64,000 nt of DNA from Novimethylophilus kurashikiensis (GCF_003112435.1 NZ_BDOQ01000007.1:62001-126000); one strand, 5' to 3'. Positions 37,736 to 47,274 are shown, counted from the stretch's first letter. A program made the numbers and translations. The notes: a model not told the origin generated them from the letters alone.

Positions 37736-40006
37736 GTGTCTAAATCTACTCTTATCATTGCCGAGAAACCGTCGGTAGCTAAGGCGCTTGCCGCCTGGTT
37801 GGCAGATACCTTCGGCCTTACTGTGCGGTCAGCTGGCTCACATATCGTTGTTGGCCACTACAACGTTTCCTGGTTGTTCGGGCACGTGCTCGAGAACATC
37901 GAGCCCCACGAATACGATGCACGGTTCAAGGCTTGGTCTTTCGACCACCTGCCCATCATTCCTGAGAAATGGCAGCTAAAGCCACGGGTTGACCGTGAAA
38001 CCGGTAAGCCTGACAGCGGGAAGATGGCTCAAATTAAAGCCCTGAAGTCGCTGCTCGATTCGGCTACCGAGGTGATTGGATTAGGCGACCCTGACCAAGA
38101 GGGCCAACTCCTGCAGGATGAGTTCCTGATTTGGGCGGGCTGCAAGGTCCCGGTCAACCGCTTGTGGCTATCCGCCGTGGACGATGCCACCATTGCCAAG
38201 GCGTGGAAGGACATCAAGCCTAATGAGCATTACAAGGGCTATTACTGGATGGCTCTGGCCCGGTCACACGCAGACTGGCTCTACGGAATTAATGGTACCC
38301 GTGCCTGCACGCTTTCATCCCAGATGAATGGCGGCAATGCCACGCTTACCTTAGGCCGCGTTCAGACACCGACCCTTGCGCTCATCGTTTTCCGTGAGTG
38401 GGAAATCAGACATTTCAAGCCGGTCAATTACTTCACCCCATTTATCCATCTCGCTACAACCCCTCAGTTCCGCGCGGCATGGTACCCGGACAAAGAAGAT
38501 TCAAGGCTGGATTCAGAAGGGCGGTTACTCGACCGTAAGGTTGCGGATGGGATTGTGTCCGCGTGCAAGGCTGCCGCTACGGCAACCGTAAAGGATGTCC
38601 AGTCGGATAAGGGCCGAGAAAATCCGCCGCTGCCTTTCTCGTTGTCGTCGCTGCAGGAGCACCTCTCACGACGGTATGGCATCGGGGTGCAGGACACCCT
38701 GAAGTACGCCCAGAGCCTGTACGAAAAGAAAATTGCGACCTACCCACGTACCGATTGCGAATACTTGCCGGTTTCCCAGCATGCGGAAGCTTCGGATATC
38801 GTTCGCAGCATCGATAGTGCCAGTTCGCGGTTGCCCGCTATCGGGGGTGCTGCTGGCAAAGCCAACACCACCCTCAAGTCCAGGGCTTTCAACGACAAGA
38901 ATGTGACAGCGCACCACGCCATTGTGCCTCGGCCGGTCACCACCTCTCAATTGGTGGGACTATCCAGCCAGGAACTGTTGGTGTGGACTGAAATCGCAAA
39001 ACGCTATCTGCTTCAGTTCTTCCCTGCGGCGGAATTCCTAACCACTGAAATCCTGCTGGAGTGCGCCAAGGAAGCTTTCAAAGTCACTGGTAAAGTGTAT
39101 ACCTCCCGCGGTTGGAAAGACGCCTTCACATCCCCGGATGACAAGGAGGAAGAAGAGGCCGCTGGCAGCGTGACCCTGCCGAAAGTGGCGAAGGGCGACG
39201 TGCTGAAGGTCAAGGATGCGGGTTTCGACAGCACCACGACCAAGCCTCCCAAGCGATTTACTGAAGGTACGCTCGTCGCCGCAATGAAGTCGGTGCACAA
39301 GTTTGTGACCGACCCAAAACTCAAGGCTATTTTGCGTGAAAACGTCGGTATTGGTACCGAAGCCACGCGTGCCAATGTGATTGGTGAATTGTTCGGCCGC
39401 AAGTTCATTACGCTTGAAAAGAAGGAAATCAAGCCGACGGAGTTGGGTGAACAACTCATTCAGGTATTGCCGAAGCAGATTTCTGCGCCGGACATGACCG
39501 CCCTTTGGCAGCAGGCGATGGATGACATTCGCAAGGTTGGCGAAAAAGGCTATCTCGACTTCATCGCCGCTCAGAAAAAGTGGCTGACCGAGTTGGTCAA
39601 GGAAGTGCCAGTCTGGTTTGCGGGCAAGTCGATGATGGCAGCTGGAAAGAAGTCTGGCCTCACCATTGAAGCTTCAGCGCAGAAGTGCACCAAATGCGGC
39701 AGCGCGCTGAACCGGGTGAAAGGCAAGTTCGGCTGGTTCTTTGGCTGCACCAACGCTGCTTGTAAAACAACCTTCAAGGATGTCGATGGCAAGCCGGTCG
39801 AAAAAGCAGCCCTCCCTAAAGACCCCGTAATTATCGGTGGCTACGAATCCGGGGCGGTGTGCCCTAAGTGCAAGAAGGGGGAGTTGCAACTGCGCGTATG
39901 CGGACCGGCTAGCAAGGCGCCCGGTCGCCAGTTCTTGAGTTGCTCCAATTACTTCGCCAAGGGTAAGGCGAAGTGCGAGCACAGCATCTGGCCCGATACC
40001 AAATAA
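37736..40006 (+). CDS. topB: DNA topoisomerase III
   Basis: 756 residues from GTG with AAGGAACCAC upstream. N-terminal TOPRIM domain (IIAEKPSVAKALA, GLGDPDQEGQLLQDEFL with the DxD), then the type IA core: LTLGRVQTPTLALIV, YEKKIATYPRTDCEYLPVSQH with active-site Tyr336 (TYPRTD). The C-terminus has two zinc ribbons (CTKCGSALNRVKGKFGWFFGCTNAACKTTF and CPKCKKGELQL...FLSCSNYFAKGKAKC). It passes single strands and separates linked DNA, useful for plasmid replication and transfer. Plasmid TopB homologues are common on large conjugative elements. Confidence 0.92.
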   Translation: MSKSTLIIAEKPSVAKALAAWLADTFGLTVRSAGSHIVVGHYNVSWLFGHVLENIEPHEYDARFKAWSFDHLPIIPEKWQLKPRVDRETGKPDSGKMAQIKALKSLLDSATEVIGLGDPDQEGQLLQDEFLIWAGCKVPVNRLWLSAVDDATIAKAWKDIKPNEHYKGYYWMALARSHADWLYGINGTRACTLSSQMNGGNATLTLGRVQTPTLALIVFREWEIRHFKPVNYFTPFIHLATTPQFRAAWYPDKEDSRLDSEGRLLDRKVADGIVSACKAAATATVKDVQSDKGRENPPLPFSLSSLQEHLSRRYGIGVQDTLKYAQSLYEKKIATYPRTDCEYLPVSQHAEASDIVRSIDSASSRLPAIGGAAGKANTTLKSRAFNDKNVTAHHAIVPRPVTTSQLVGLSSQELLVWTEIAKRYLLQFFPAAEFLTTEILLECAKEAFKVTGKVYTSRGWKDAFTSPDDKEEEEAAGSVTLPKVAKGDVLKVKDAGFDSTTTKPPKRFTEGTLVAAMKSVHKFVTDPKLKAILRENVGIGTEATRANVIGELFGRKFITLEKKEIKPTELGEQLIQVLPKQISAPDMTALWQQAMDDIRKVGEKGYLDFIAAQKKWLTELVKEVPVWFAGKSMMAAGKKSGLTIEASAQKCTKCGSALNRVKGKFGWFFGCTNAACKTTFKDVDGKPVEKAALPKDPVIIGGYESGAVCPKCKKGELQLRVCGPASKAPGRQFLSCSNYFAKGKAKCEHSIWPDTK

Positions 40007-40012
40007 CCAACC

Positions 40013-40035
40013 AGGCCGGCGGACGCCGGCCTTTT
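40013..40035 (+). terminator. Terminator
   Basis: AGGCCGGCG-GA-CGCCGGCCTTTTC after topB. Confidence 0.85.
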
Positions 40036-40048
40036 CATCAAGGACCTT

Positions 40049-40381
40049 ATGAAAACGCTGTTTACATTCGGATTGGGGCTGATATTTGGCGCCCTGATTA
40101 TTAATCACTACACCCCCTGGGTGGCGCCCTCGCTGGACTCCACAATTCTCACGGCTATCTGGGTCACGCTTTGCGGCATCGGCTTCGGCGTCACCGCATC
40201 GGTAGTATTCGTTACCTGCGCAGGATGGATGTTGATTGGCTGTGCCCTGGTCGCCGCCATGCTGGCAGGCGCTGCGCTGTCTGGGCTGGATTGGCTCGCA
40301 GTAAAGCTGTTCAACCGGTTGAACCGTGTTAATCGATTGGCCCCGCAGGAGCTTTCCCGCCCTGGAGCCGCAAATGAATAA
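40049..40381 (+). CDS. Small membrane protein, 110 residues
   Basis: Not recognised. Three hydrophobic helices (LFTFGLGLIFGALIINHY, LTAIWVTLCGIGFGVTASVVFVTCAGWML, GCALVAAMLAGAALSG) and a polar tail. AAGGACCTT lies before the ATG. Its end overlaps the start of the next membrane gene by 8 nt, so the two are co-translated and may form one complex. Confidence 0.6.
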   Translation: MKTLFTFGLGLIFGALIINHYTPWVAPSLDSTILTAIWVTLCGIGFGVTASVVFVTCAGWMLIGCALVAAMLAGAALSGLDWLAVKLFNRLNRVNRLAPQELSRPGAANE

Positions 40382-41381
40382 ATGGGTCCAGCCCGCAGCG
40401 GCAAGTGTGCTCTTCGTGGCAACCCTGCTGCTTGCCTTGAGTATGCACACCATCCCCGCGCTGTTATCGGGCCTCCTGGCGTTCGCGCTCACCCGTCATC
40501 TGCTGGGATTCCTGCAACGTTATCCGAACATGCAGCTCATCCTGGGCCATGAGCATCTCGCCGGCCTCCTGGTTGGGCTGGGTTCGTTCGTCGTACTGGC
40601 GGCAATTGGCATGGGGGTAGCACATCTGCTCGAAGGGGAGTCGCTCAAAGGATTGATGCTTACCCTTGCTGTTACTATCAAGCAGTCCAAGCATTATTTG
40701 CCTCTATCCGTGGCCTCCCAGCTACCAGAGACGGTCCTTGAACTTAAGGAGCGATTTTCCGATTCACTTCGAGAGCATGCCGGTACGCTGGCCGATATTG
40801 GAACGCATGCGATGCATACCCTGGTGCTTACGCTTATTGGCTGGATTGCAGGCGTATTAGCGGCTGTACGGAAGCCATGTGCCGAGAAACTCGCTCCTTT
40901 CACGTCCACATGGTTGAAGCTATGGCAACAGCTCGGAATTGCCTTTGAGCACGTCGCATTCGCCCAATGTAAAATCGCAGGCCTTAATGCAGCCTTGACC
41001 GGTATTTTTCTGCTCGGCATCTGCCCATTGTTCGGGTGGCACATCCCGTTCGCTAAATCCATGGTGCTAGTCACCTTCCTGTGCAGCCTCATCCCGGTTG
41101 TCGGGAATTTGGTATCGAATACCGCTATTTGTACGCTGGCGCTCGGCGTCTCGCTGCCTGCCGCAGCAGCAGCCCTCGGCTTTCTTGTCGTCGTGCATAA
41201 GCTCGAATATTTCATGAATGCTAGGATTCAAGGGCATGAGATTGGGGCCCAAGCTTGGGAGCTCCTCATTATGCTGTTCAGCTTCGAATTATTGTTCGGG
41301 CCAATTGGCATGGCGGCGGCACCTGTTTTTTACGCTTTTGTTAAAAACGAATTGCGCAGACACGCATGGCTAACCAAATAA
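40374..41381 (+). CDS. AI-2E family transporter-like membrane protein
   Basis: 335 residues from ATG 40374 (MNKWVQPAAA). Layout of the AI-2E/PerM family: two or three N-terminal helices (VLFVATLLLALSMHTIPALLSGLLAFAL), a central amphipathic soluble stretch (LPETVLELKERFSDSLREHAGTLADIGTHAM), then C-terminal helices with the conserved SLIPVVGNLVSNT and a final AAPVFYAFVKNELRR. The family includes exporters of small metabolites and Na+/H+ antiporters; the substrate here is unknown. Coupled to the upstream small membrane gene. Confidence 0.75.
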   Translation: MNKWVQPAAASVLFVATLLLALSMHTIPALLSGLLAFALTRHLLGFLQRYPNMQLILGHEHLAGLLVGLGSFVVLAAIGMGVAHLLEGESLKGLMLTLAVTIKQSKHYLPLSVASQLPETVLELKERFSDSLREHAGTLADIGTHAMHTLVLTLIGWIAGVLAAVRKPCAEKLAPFTSTWLKLWQQLGIAFEHVAFAQCKIAGLNAALTGIFLLGICPLFGWHIPFAKSMVLVTFLCSLIPVVGNLVSNTAICTLALGVSLPAAAAALGFLVVVHKLEYFMNARIQGHEIGAQAWELLIMLFSFELLFGPIGMAAAPVFYAFVKNELRRHAWLTK

Positions 41382-41447
41382 CTCGCAATAAGACACATTT
41401 AAGCCTATACAAACTTAGGTAAAATCAAAACTTAAGTAAGAGGCTCT

Positions 41448-42395
41448 ATGACTACTAAAATCAATATCATTACGCACGATAAGGTTGTGCACGCAGATGA
41501 TGTTTTTGCAGCTGGTATTTTGCAAATCATCTATCAGAAAGTCCATGTGACCCGCACGCGCGACCTCGACATTCTGAGAGCCGCCACCGGGGCACCCAAC
41601 ACATTCTTGCTGGATGTAGGGGGCCGGTATGACGCTGAACAGCGTTTATTCGACCACCATCAGCCAGAAGGTGCTGGTTTCCGTAATGCAGCTAGCGGTG
41701 AATGGCCGTATGCAACAGCAGGACTGGTTTGGAAGCATTACGGCGCACAAGCTGTGCGCAAATTGCATCCAGACTTGAATGCTGAGAGCATCCAGGAGAT
41801 TGTCACCCATATCGATGAATCAGTCGTTCGATACATCGATGCAGTTGACTGCGGTGTTCGCATTAAAACGGCGGGTCCGTCATTGTCGGCGTTAATTGGC
41901 AGCTTCAACCCCTCCTGGTTTGAGGAGGATGAGGATGTCTTTCCGTTGGTAATGAACCTGGCGCAAGTGCTGCTCACCAACTTTATCAAGCGTCATGCCG
42001 GCAAGGTAATGGCACGAGACAAGGTCCGGGCGTCTGAAACTATCCATGATGGTCAGATACTCTTACTTGAAAAGTGCTTGCCTTGGTCGGAAGTGGTGTC
42101 GAATGAGATGCCCGGGGTGTTGTTTGTGGTATACCCCGTCGGTGAATCCGAAGGGTCGCGTCCGCAATGGCAACTTCGAGCAACTGTGAACGACGATATG
42201 ACCCCGCGTATCAAGCTTCCTCCGCAATGGGGAGGTCGTGAACGTACGGCTCTTGCTACAGTATCAGGTGAAAACACTGCTGTGTTCTGTCACCGTTCCC
42301 GTCACCTTGCTGGTGCGGAAACGATGGAAGGTGCTATTTCGATGGCAATGACCGCGATAGAACATGTTGCGCGCGAAGAACGTCTCGTCGCGTAG
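41448..42395 (+). CDS. MYG1-family exonuclease (UPF0160, DHH-like)
   Basis: 315 residues. MYG1 motifs: INIITHDKVVHADDVFAAGIL (THxxxxHADD), VTRTRDLDILRAATGAPNTFLLDVGGRYDAEQRLFDHHQPEG (DVGG and DHHQ metal site), then IVTHIDESVVRYIDAVDCG. These metal ligands place it in the DHH phosphoesterase superfamily; eukaryotic MYG1 is a 3'-5' RNA exonuclease in mitochondria and nucleoli. SD AAGTAAGAGGCTCT precedes the ATG. On this element it adds to the RNA-handling set. Confidence 0.85.
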   Translation: MTTKINIITHDKVVHADDVFAAGILQIIYQKVHVTRTRDLDILRAATGAPNTFLLDVGGRYDAEQRLFDHHQPEGAGFRNAASGEWPYATAGLVWKHYGAQAVRKLHPDLNAESIQEIVTHIDESVVRYIDAVDCGVRIKTAGPSLSALIGSFNPSWFEEDEDVFPLVMNLAQVLLTNFIKRHAGKVMARDKVRASETIHDGQILLLEKCLPWSEVVSNEMPGVLFVVYPVGESEGSRPQWQLRATVNDDMTPRIKLPPQWGGRERTALATVSGENTAVFCHRSRHLAGAETMEGAISMAMTAIEHVAREERLVA

Positions 42396-42411
42396 CAGGC
42401 TTTACTCCATC

Positions 42412-42439
42412 AGCCCCTGGACTTCTTCCAGGGGCTTTT
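42412..42439 (+). terminator. Terminator
   Basis: AGCCCCTGG-ACTTCTT-CCAGGGGCTTTTG. Confidence 0.85.
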
Positions 42440-42497
42440 GCGTTAGGGATGTCGGGTTCCGGACCTATACTCAAGACCACTTAATAGCGGAGTATTC

Positions 42498-43964
42498 ATG
42501 GCCACCCCGGATTCTCAATCAACCTCCAAGGCAGCACGTTCGACCGTAAAAACCCCAAAGCCACGCAAGACCTCCGCAGCGCCGGCCCCCGTACCGCAAA
42601 AGCAATACGTGCTGGACACCAACGTCCTGCTCCACGACCCGACCTCCCTCTACCGCTTCGAAGAGCATGACGTTTACATTCCACTCGTCGTGCTGGAAGA
42701 ACTCGACCGTCACAAGAAGGGCACTGCGGATATCGCGCGAAATGCCCGACAAGTAACGCGCCAGCTCGACACCATCCTGCTGGATGGCTCGATGGAAGAG
42801 GGATTCTCTCTCTCAGGCGCCTCCAATGGCGTTGCAACGGGCAGGCTCTACTTCCGTAGCGCCGAAGACTGCGAGACGGCTGACAAGCTTCCGGCGCTCG
42901 AGCAAGATAAGGCAGATAACCAGATTCTGGCTTGTGCCATGTGCCTGCTCAAGACCCATGGGAACACGGTCCTGGTGACCAAGGATATCAATCTCCGTGT
43001 GAAAGCACTGGCCTGCGACATCCCGGCACAAGACTATCGAAGCGACAAGGTGTTGTCTGACGAGGATGTGCTTCCGCCTGGCTTCATGCGTGTTGACGAA
43101 GACTTCTGGACTACCTACCAGGATACGGATGCCACCTTCTGGCGCCGGGATGGCCGCCAGTACACGACCATCAACATCAAGCTACCCGTTAATTCCTTTC
43201 TGACCGAGGACCTGGGCAAGGGCCGCACGCGGATTTGGCGCGTCGAAAGCCATACCGCTCACGAATCCATCGTTTACAGCACCCTGGGACCCCTCGATGA
43301 CCGCGATACGATGGTGACGGCACGCAATGACGAACAAGTCATGGCACTCAACCTGTTGCGCGACATGGATGTCGATTGCGTGGCTTTGCTTGGCCAGGCT
43401 GGTACAGGTAAGACGCTTCTGGCCCTGGCAGCTGGTATGGAGCAGGTGAAGCAGGGTAAATATCAGGGCGTTCTGGTCACCCGGGCGACCGTGCCCATGG
43501 GCGAAGACATCGGCTACGTTCCTGGCACGGAAGAAGAGAAGATGAATGCCTGGCTAGGAGGTTCGCTGCGCGACACCTTCACGGCGCTCGGCATTTCGAC
43601 CGACCCTCGGCAAAACAAGCATGGGGTGCCGCCTGCGGCCCTCGTGGAGATGGCCTCCATGAGCTTTATGCGCGGCCGAAGCTTCCAGGGTAAGTACATC
43701 ATCATCGATGAAGCCCAAAACCTCACTGTGCGTCAAATGCGCGCATTGCTCACGCGCGTTGGCGAAGGCACGAAGGTCGTGCTTGCCGGTAACTTGAGCC
43801 AGGTTGATAGCCCGTATCTCGACGAAGGCAGTTCTGGCCTTGCCTGGGCAGTGAAATGCTTGCAAGACTGGGAGCATGCCGGACATCTCATCCTGAGCCA
43901 GGGTGAACGTAGTCGCTTGGCCACCTTCATTGAGGAGGTCGCTGACCGCAACGACCAGCACTAA
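42498..43964 (+). CDS. phoH: PhoH-family PIN-ATPase (PhoH2-like)
   Basis: 488 residues. N-terminal PIN ribonuclease domain (YVLDTNVLLHDPTSLYRF...VVLEELDRHKKG, later DNQILACAMCL and VLVTKDINLRVKA with the acidic active site), then a PhoH ATPase: Walker A GQAGTGKT (299-306), VTRATVPMGEDIGYVPGTEEEKM, IIIDEAQNLTVRQMRALLTRVGEGTKVVLAGNLSQVDSPYL. PIN-PhoH fusions couple RNA unwinding with RNA cleavage. A CCTATACTC box is about 30 nt upstream. Common on large phages and plasmids. Confidence 0.9.
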   Translation: MATPDSQSTSKAARSTVKTPKPRKTSAAPAPVPQKQYVLDTNVLLHDPTSLYRFEEHDVYIPLVVLEELDRHKKGTADIARNARQVTRQLDTILLDGSMEEGFSLSGASNGVATGRLYFRSAEDCETADKLPALEQDKADNQILACAMCLLKTHGNTVLVTKDINLRVKALACDIPAQDYRSDKVLSDEDVLPPGFMRVDEDFWTTYQDTDATFWRRDGRQYTTINIKLPVNSFLTEDLGKGRTRIWRVESHTAHESIVYSTLGPLDDRDTMVTARNDEQVMALNLLRDMDVDCVALLGQAGTGKTLLALAAGMEQVKQGKYQGVLVTRATVPMGEDIGYVPGTEEEKMNAWLGGSLRDTFTALGISTDPRQNKHGVPPAALVEMASMSFMRGRSFQGKYIIIDEAQNLTVRQMRALLTRVGEGTKVVLAGNLSQVDSPYLDEGSSGLAWAVKCLQDWEHAGHLILSQGERSRLATFIEEVADRNDQH

Positions 43965-43978
43965 AGTGCAACCGAAAC

Positions 43979-44006
43979 AAAAAGGCGCCCTTGAGGCGCC
44001 TTTTTG
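43979..44006 (+). terminator. Terminator
   Basis: AAAAAGGCGCC-CTTGA-GGCGCCTTTTTG. Confidence 0.9.
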
Positions 44007-44062
44007 TCGGCAAAACTAGCATTAAATGATATACTAGTCCGTTCAAAAAATCAGTTATCTGC

Positions 44063-44677
44063 ATGGACCGTCGTCAGTTCTTACGCATGGGCCTGGGGCT
44101 AGGTGCCGGGCTGCTACTATCGCAACTTCTGCAAAACAATGCGGAAGCGGCGGAGCCTGCGTTTGGATTTGACCTCAAAACCGGGATTCGCACCGTCGAC
44201 CTTTGGCGCCCTGAAACCAGGGAGCGACTTCAGCTCAGCTATTTGCAAGATGGGCAGTGGGTCGACAACGCCTATCCGCAGTTGTGCTGGCTGTTGCGGG
44301 ACTTTCACGCCAATGAGGCGGTGCAAATGGACCCAACGCTCATTGCCATTCTGGATTGGACCCAGCACTACCTTGCGCAATTCGGGTATACCGAGCCGCT
44401 GCAAATTCTTTCTGGGTACCGCAGCCGTAGAACAAACGCACATACGGAGGGCGCTGCTCGCAACTCTCAACATCTCTATGGAAAGGCGGTAGACTTCCGC
44501 GTGCCCGGCTTGCCGGCGGGGTACTTGGGAAGGCTAATGGCCTGGTTGTCGCAAGGAGGGGTGGGGATTTATGAGAAGGATGGGTTTGTGCATGTCGATA
44601 CCGGCCGTATCCGATTATGGCGCGGGCATCTCGTTTCCCGCCGGTGGCATCAGGATTTGCCGGGTGTAGTGGGATAG
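44063..44677 (+). CDS. DUF882/M15-type murein peptidase with Tat signal
   Basis: 204 residues. Twin-arginine signal MDRRQFLRMGLGLGAGLLLSQLL, then a YcbK/MepK-like domain: PLQILSGYRSRRTNAH, SQHLYGKAVDFRVPG (H-x6-D zinc ligands) and GFVHVDTGRIRLW (final HxD). MepK-type enzymes cut cross-links in peptidoglycan. The gene could help cell-wall passage of a conjugation or secretion apparatus, or act as a lysin. Next gene starts 2 nt after its stop. Confidence 0.82.
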   Translation: MDRRQFLRMGLGLGAGLLLSQLLQNNAEAAEPAFGFDLKTGIRTVDLWRPETRERLQLSYLQDGQWVDNAYPQLCWLLRDFHANEAVQMDPTLIAILDWTQHYLAQFGYTEPLQILSGYRSRRTNAHTEGAARNSQHLYGKAVDFRVPGLPAGYLGRLMAWLSQGGVGIYEKDGFVHVDTGRIRLWRGHLVSRRWHQDLPGVVG

Positions 44678-44679
44678 CG

Positions 44680-45189
44680 ATGCAAGCCTACCTCGCATTC
44701 TGGTTCGACGCGTTGCCTCCGGCTGCACTTGCGCTTGAAGTGCTCATGTTGGTGTTGACGATAGTCTTGGTGCGAAGCTCCATGCACCCCTCGACGTTCG
44801 CGCTCGTCTCCTGGGTGGGCACGGTGACGCATGAGGCTAGCCACGGGATTGTGGGCCTTGTGCTGGGCGCCAAGCCCTGTGAACTGTCCCTGTTCCCCAA
44901 GCAGAATGCGGATGGGAGCTGGACGCTGGGCTATGTCGCGTTTTCCAACATGCGCTGGTGGAATGCGCCGTTTACTGCCATGGCCCCCATGTTGCTGGCG
45001 CCACTGGCCATCTGGCTCGTGGCGGACTGGGCGTATCCCTTTATCGTAGCGGGCGACACCCTGGGGTCGCTCTGGCGCACCAGCATCTGTTCCATCATCT
45101 TTCAGGCCTCCTGGCCCAGCAAGCAGGATTTCAAGGTGGCTGCCCCCGGTCTTGCGGTGATTATTTTTCTGCTTTGGTTATTCAATTAA
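44680..45189 (+). CDS. Membrane metalloprotease-like protein (HEASH motif, M50-like)
   Basis: 169 residues, start 2 nt after the previous stop. Four or more hydrophobic segments; WVGTVTHEASHGIVGLVLGAKPCEL contains HExxH followed by the G-A-K pattern of M50-type intramembrane proteases. The usual distal (N/L)DG zinc ligand was not identified, so catalysis is uncertain. In an operon with the murein peptidase. Confidence 0.6.
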   Translation: MQAYLAFWFDALPPAALALEVLMLVLTIVLVRSSMHPSTFALVSWVGTVTHEASHGIVGLVLGAKPCELSLFPKQNADGSWTLGYVAFSNMRWWNAPFTAMAPMLLAPLAIWLVADWAYPFIVAGDTLGSLWRTSICSIIFQASWPSKQDFKVAAPGLAVIIFLLWLFN

Positions 45190-45234
45190 CGTAAGTTTTG
45201 CTATACCGAGATTCTATTTTTCGGTTTTCGGTAA

Positions 45235-45495
45235 ATGGCAGTTTCAGGCGGTATACCGCCTCAGAGCAAAGTCGAGGACGCGCGTCATCGCGCCATCCTG
45301 CGATATTCCAGAGATTCTAGCTGGCAGGCGACGTTTGGCGTCGCACTTCTTTATCTGACCAATGAGATTTGTTCGGAGCTACATCCATCTCTGGCTGGGG
45401 ACTATGTGTTTCTCGGCATCCTGACGTATTCGGCGGCGGTTTCGCTGTTGATGTCGCTGGATAACTTCCGAAGGATGCTGGCATTGTCCAGATGA
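45235..45495 (+). CDS. Unknown 86-residue membrane protein
   Basis: Not recognised. Polar N-terminus (MAVSGGIPPQSKVEDARHRAILR), then two hydrophobic helices (WQATFGVALLYLTNEI, YVFLGILTYSAAVSLLMSL). A GCTATACC box lies about 30 nt upstream, supporting this as its own unit. SD is poor. Confidence 0.5.
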   Translation: MAVSGGIPPQSKVEDARHRAILRYSRDSSWQATFGVALLYLTNEICSELHPSLAGDYVFLGILTYSAAVSLLMSLDNFRRMLALSR

Positions 45496-45567
45496 GACTG
45501 TCCCGAGAGCCATCAATTTGAATGCTATACAGGCAAAGGACGACCTTTGCGTCAAGAAAGGGCTTTT

Positions 45568-45939
45568 ATGCAGTTAGTCGACTACACCCATCCAGGTAAA
45601 GTCCCCGCGCTTCGGTTGCCGGTGGACCGCCGGGCAGCGCGCTACTACTTGCGCTTGGACGAATTGCCATATGGCCATCCCTATTATTCACGCGAATGGG
45701 GTTTATTCCGCTATCCAGAATGGCTAGAAGGCGGTTCAGCCTGGTTTCAGGCCAAGGAGATTGCCAATGACCTTTCCGCCCTTGCTGAAGCCGGCAATAT
45801 GGACGAGCTGCGCCCGGTAGTTGGCAGCGCCGACCCTGCATTTGATGAAGCCTTGGCTCAAGCGTTGAAACTCAGGGGATTCCGGCCAATGGTGGCTGAC
45901 GTGCTTCCCCGCGAATATCTAAACCGTAGCAAGGAGTAA
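45568..45939 (+). CDS. Unknown 123-residue protein
   Basis: Not recognised. Start at 45568 (MQLVDYTHPGKV) with AAGAAAGGGC upstream; a TGCTATACAGG box lies about 40 nt upstream. Aromatic-rich, probably a single compact domain (RRAARYYLRLDELPYGHPYYSREWGLFRYPEW). Two nt from the next gene, so likely co-translated with the 432-residue protein. Confidence 0.55.
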   Translation: MQLVDYTHPGKVPALRLPVDRRAARYYLRLDELPYGHPYYSREWGLFRYPEWLEGGSAWFQAKEIANDLSALAEAGNMDELRPVVGSADPAFDEALAQALKLRGFRPMVADVLPREYLNRSKE

Positions 45940-45941
45940 TC

Positions 45942-47240
45942 ATGGCTCTCGAACAACCGATGGACGCTTCAATCCTCGAGGAGAAGCGGCGCGCAGAACA
46001 ACGTGACGCGGATGAGCGCCGGGCGGCTGAGCAGGAGAACCGCGTAAAGCTGCGAGACTCCGTAGTGCAGCTGCGTGAAGCCGGCGAGCCTTACGCACGG
46101 GCTCCGGCAAGCCCTAACTCGCCTTCATTCAAAATCGGCGATACGCCTGGGTTCCCCTATGTCCCGGATGGCCCGGCAACCCCCGGAAACGGAAACATGT
46201 CTCCCAAGGCGTTTGAAGAATTCAAGCAGGCCTTGATTGAGGCTGGCAAGCGTCCGGATGCTGCATCTCGGGACGTGGCCACCCAGAAGGCGGCGCATAT
46301 CGTCGCCAAGGATTTTGCAGCGAAACATCATCTATCGGGCCCGGAGGGGGTTAAGGCTGAGGTTTTGCATGCCGCTCGAGCACAGGCCGCCTTTGCCGCC
46401 CGCCAGCTGGGTAAGGAAGTCGGGATGGACCCTGTTTCGTCCTCTGTGGTGGGCTATTCGCTGGAACGCGCGCTTGAGAAGGAAGGATTTCGCGTCATGG
46501 CCAACCATGCCATCGACAAGGTTGGCAACTACATGCAATCGAGCTCGGCCACGGCCGGGGCCACGGGCATCCGCGCAGAGATGGAGGGGGCGCTATCCAA
46601 ATCCATGAATTGGATGGCAGAGCATGGTGTCTCTCGTGAAGCATTGAAAACCGCTGTAACGGAGCATAGTGGCAAGCTGATGGCCATCGCGACGCTCGCG
46701 CAGAATCCAGAAACGTTTCATCGGGTGGCACAATTGGCCTCCAAATCCGAGGGTGCGCTCGACCTCCTGCATAAAGCTGTTGGGGATAAAGAGCTGCGCC
46801 ATGCCGTTGGTACGCTGACCCTGGCTGCCGGTGAGCAAATCAGCCTGGCCAGCAAGGGCGTGGGCTCGGTCGCCATTTTGGCGGGCTCGGCCATGAAGGG
46901 CGACTCAAGCTCTGAAATCGGCCGTGAGGCGTTCCGCGCGGCGATGTCAGTGGCAGGCGGTGCCGCTGGCGCCGTAGCTGGGGCTGGCTTCCTGTCTGTC
47001 GCTGGCGGGGTAGTGGGCGCCGAGTTAGGGTCCCGGCTTGCCGACAAGATTCTGGATAAATACGACCAGATGACCGGGCATGACGCCTCGCAGCCCACGA
47101 AGTCTCATGTCTCGCATCAGGAACTTGCTGATAGCGCGAAAGTGATAGGGGATAAGGTGAAGTCTGGCGCCCAGCACGCGGTCGGAGATAAGGTCCAATC
47201 CCTCGAACGAGAGTTCTCAATGGGCCGGCAGCAAGGCTAA
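45942..47240 (+). CDS. Unknown 432-residue Ala-rich protein with glycine-zipper segment
   Basis: Not recognised. AAGGAGTAATC precedes the ATG. Charged N-terminus (LEEKRRAEQRDADERRAAEQ), long Ala-rich helical middle (HAARAQAAFAARQLGKEVGM, ESKSEGALDLLHKAV-like repeats), then a hydrophobic small-residue stretch (SVAGGAAGAVAGAGFLSVAGGVVGAELGSRLADKI) that could insert in membranes, and a helical tail. The arrangement is reminiscent of conjugation-linked or pore-forming plasmid proteins, but no family match is claimed. Confidence 0.6.
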   Translation: MALEQPMDASILEEKRRAEQRDADERRAAEQENRVKLRDSVVQLREAGEPYARAPASPNSPSFKIGDTPGFPYVPDGPATPGNGNMSPKAFEEFKQALIEAGKRPDAASRDVATQKAAHIVAKDFAAKHHLSGPEGVKAEVLHAARAQAAFAARQLGKEVGMDPVSSSVVGYSLERALEKEGFRVMANHAIDKVGNYMQSSSATAGATGIRAEMEGALSKSMNWMAEHGVSREALKTAVTEHSGKLMAIATLAQNPETFHRVAQLASKSEGALDLLHKAVGDKELRHAVGTLTLAAGEQISLASKGVGSVAILAGSAMKGDSSSEIGREAFRAAMSVAGGAAGAVAGAGFLSVAGGVVGAELGSRLADKILDKYDQMTGHDASQPTKSHVSHQELADSAKVIGDKVKSGAQHAVGDKVQSLEREFSMGRQQG

Positions 47241-47246
47241 GCAACT

Positions 47247-47271
47247 AGGCCCGCACATCGCGGGCCTTTTC
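47247..47271. terminator. Bidirectional terminator
   Basis: AGGCCCGC-ACATC-GCGGGCCTTTTC between convergent genes. Confidence 0.85.
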
Positions 47272-47274
47272 ATT

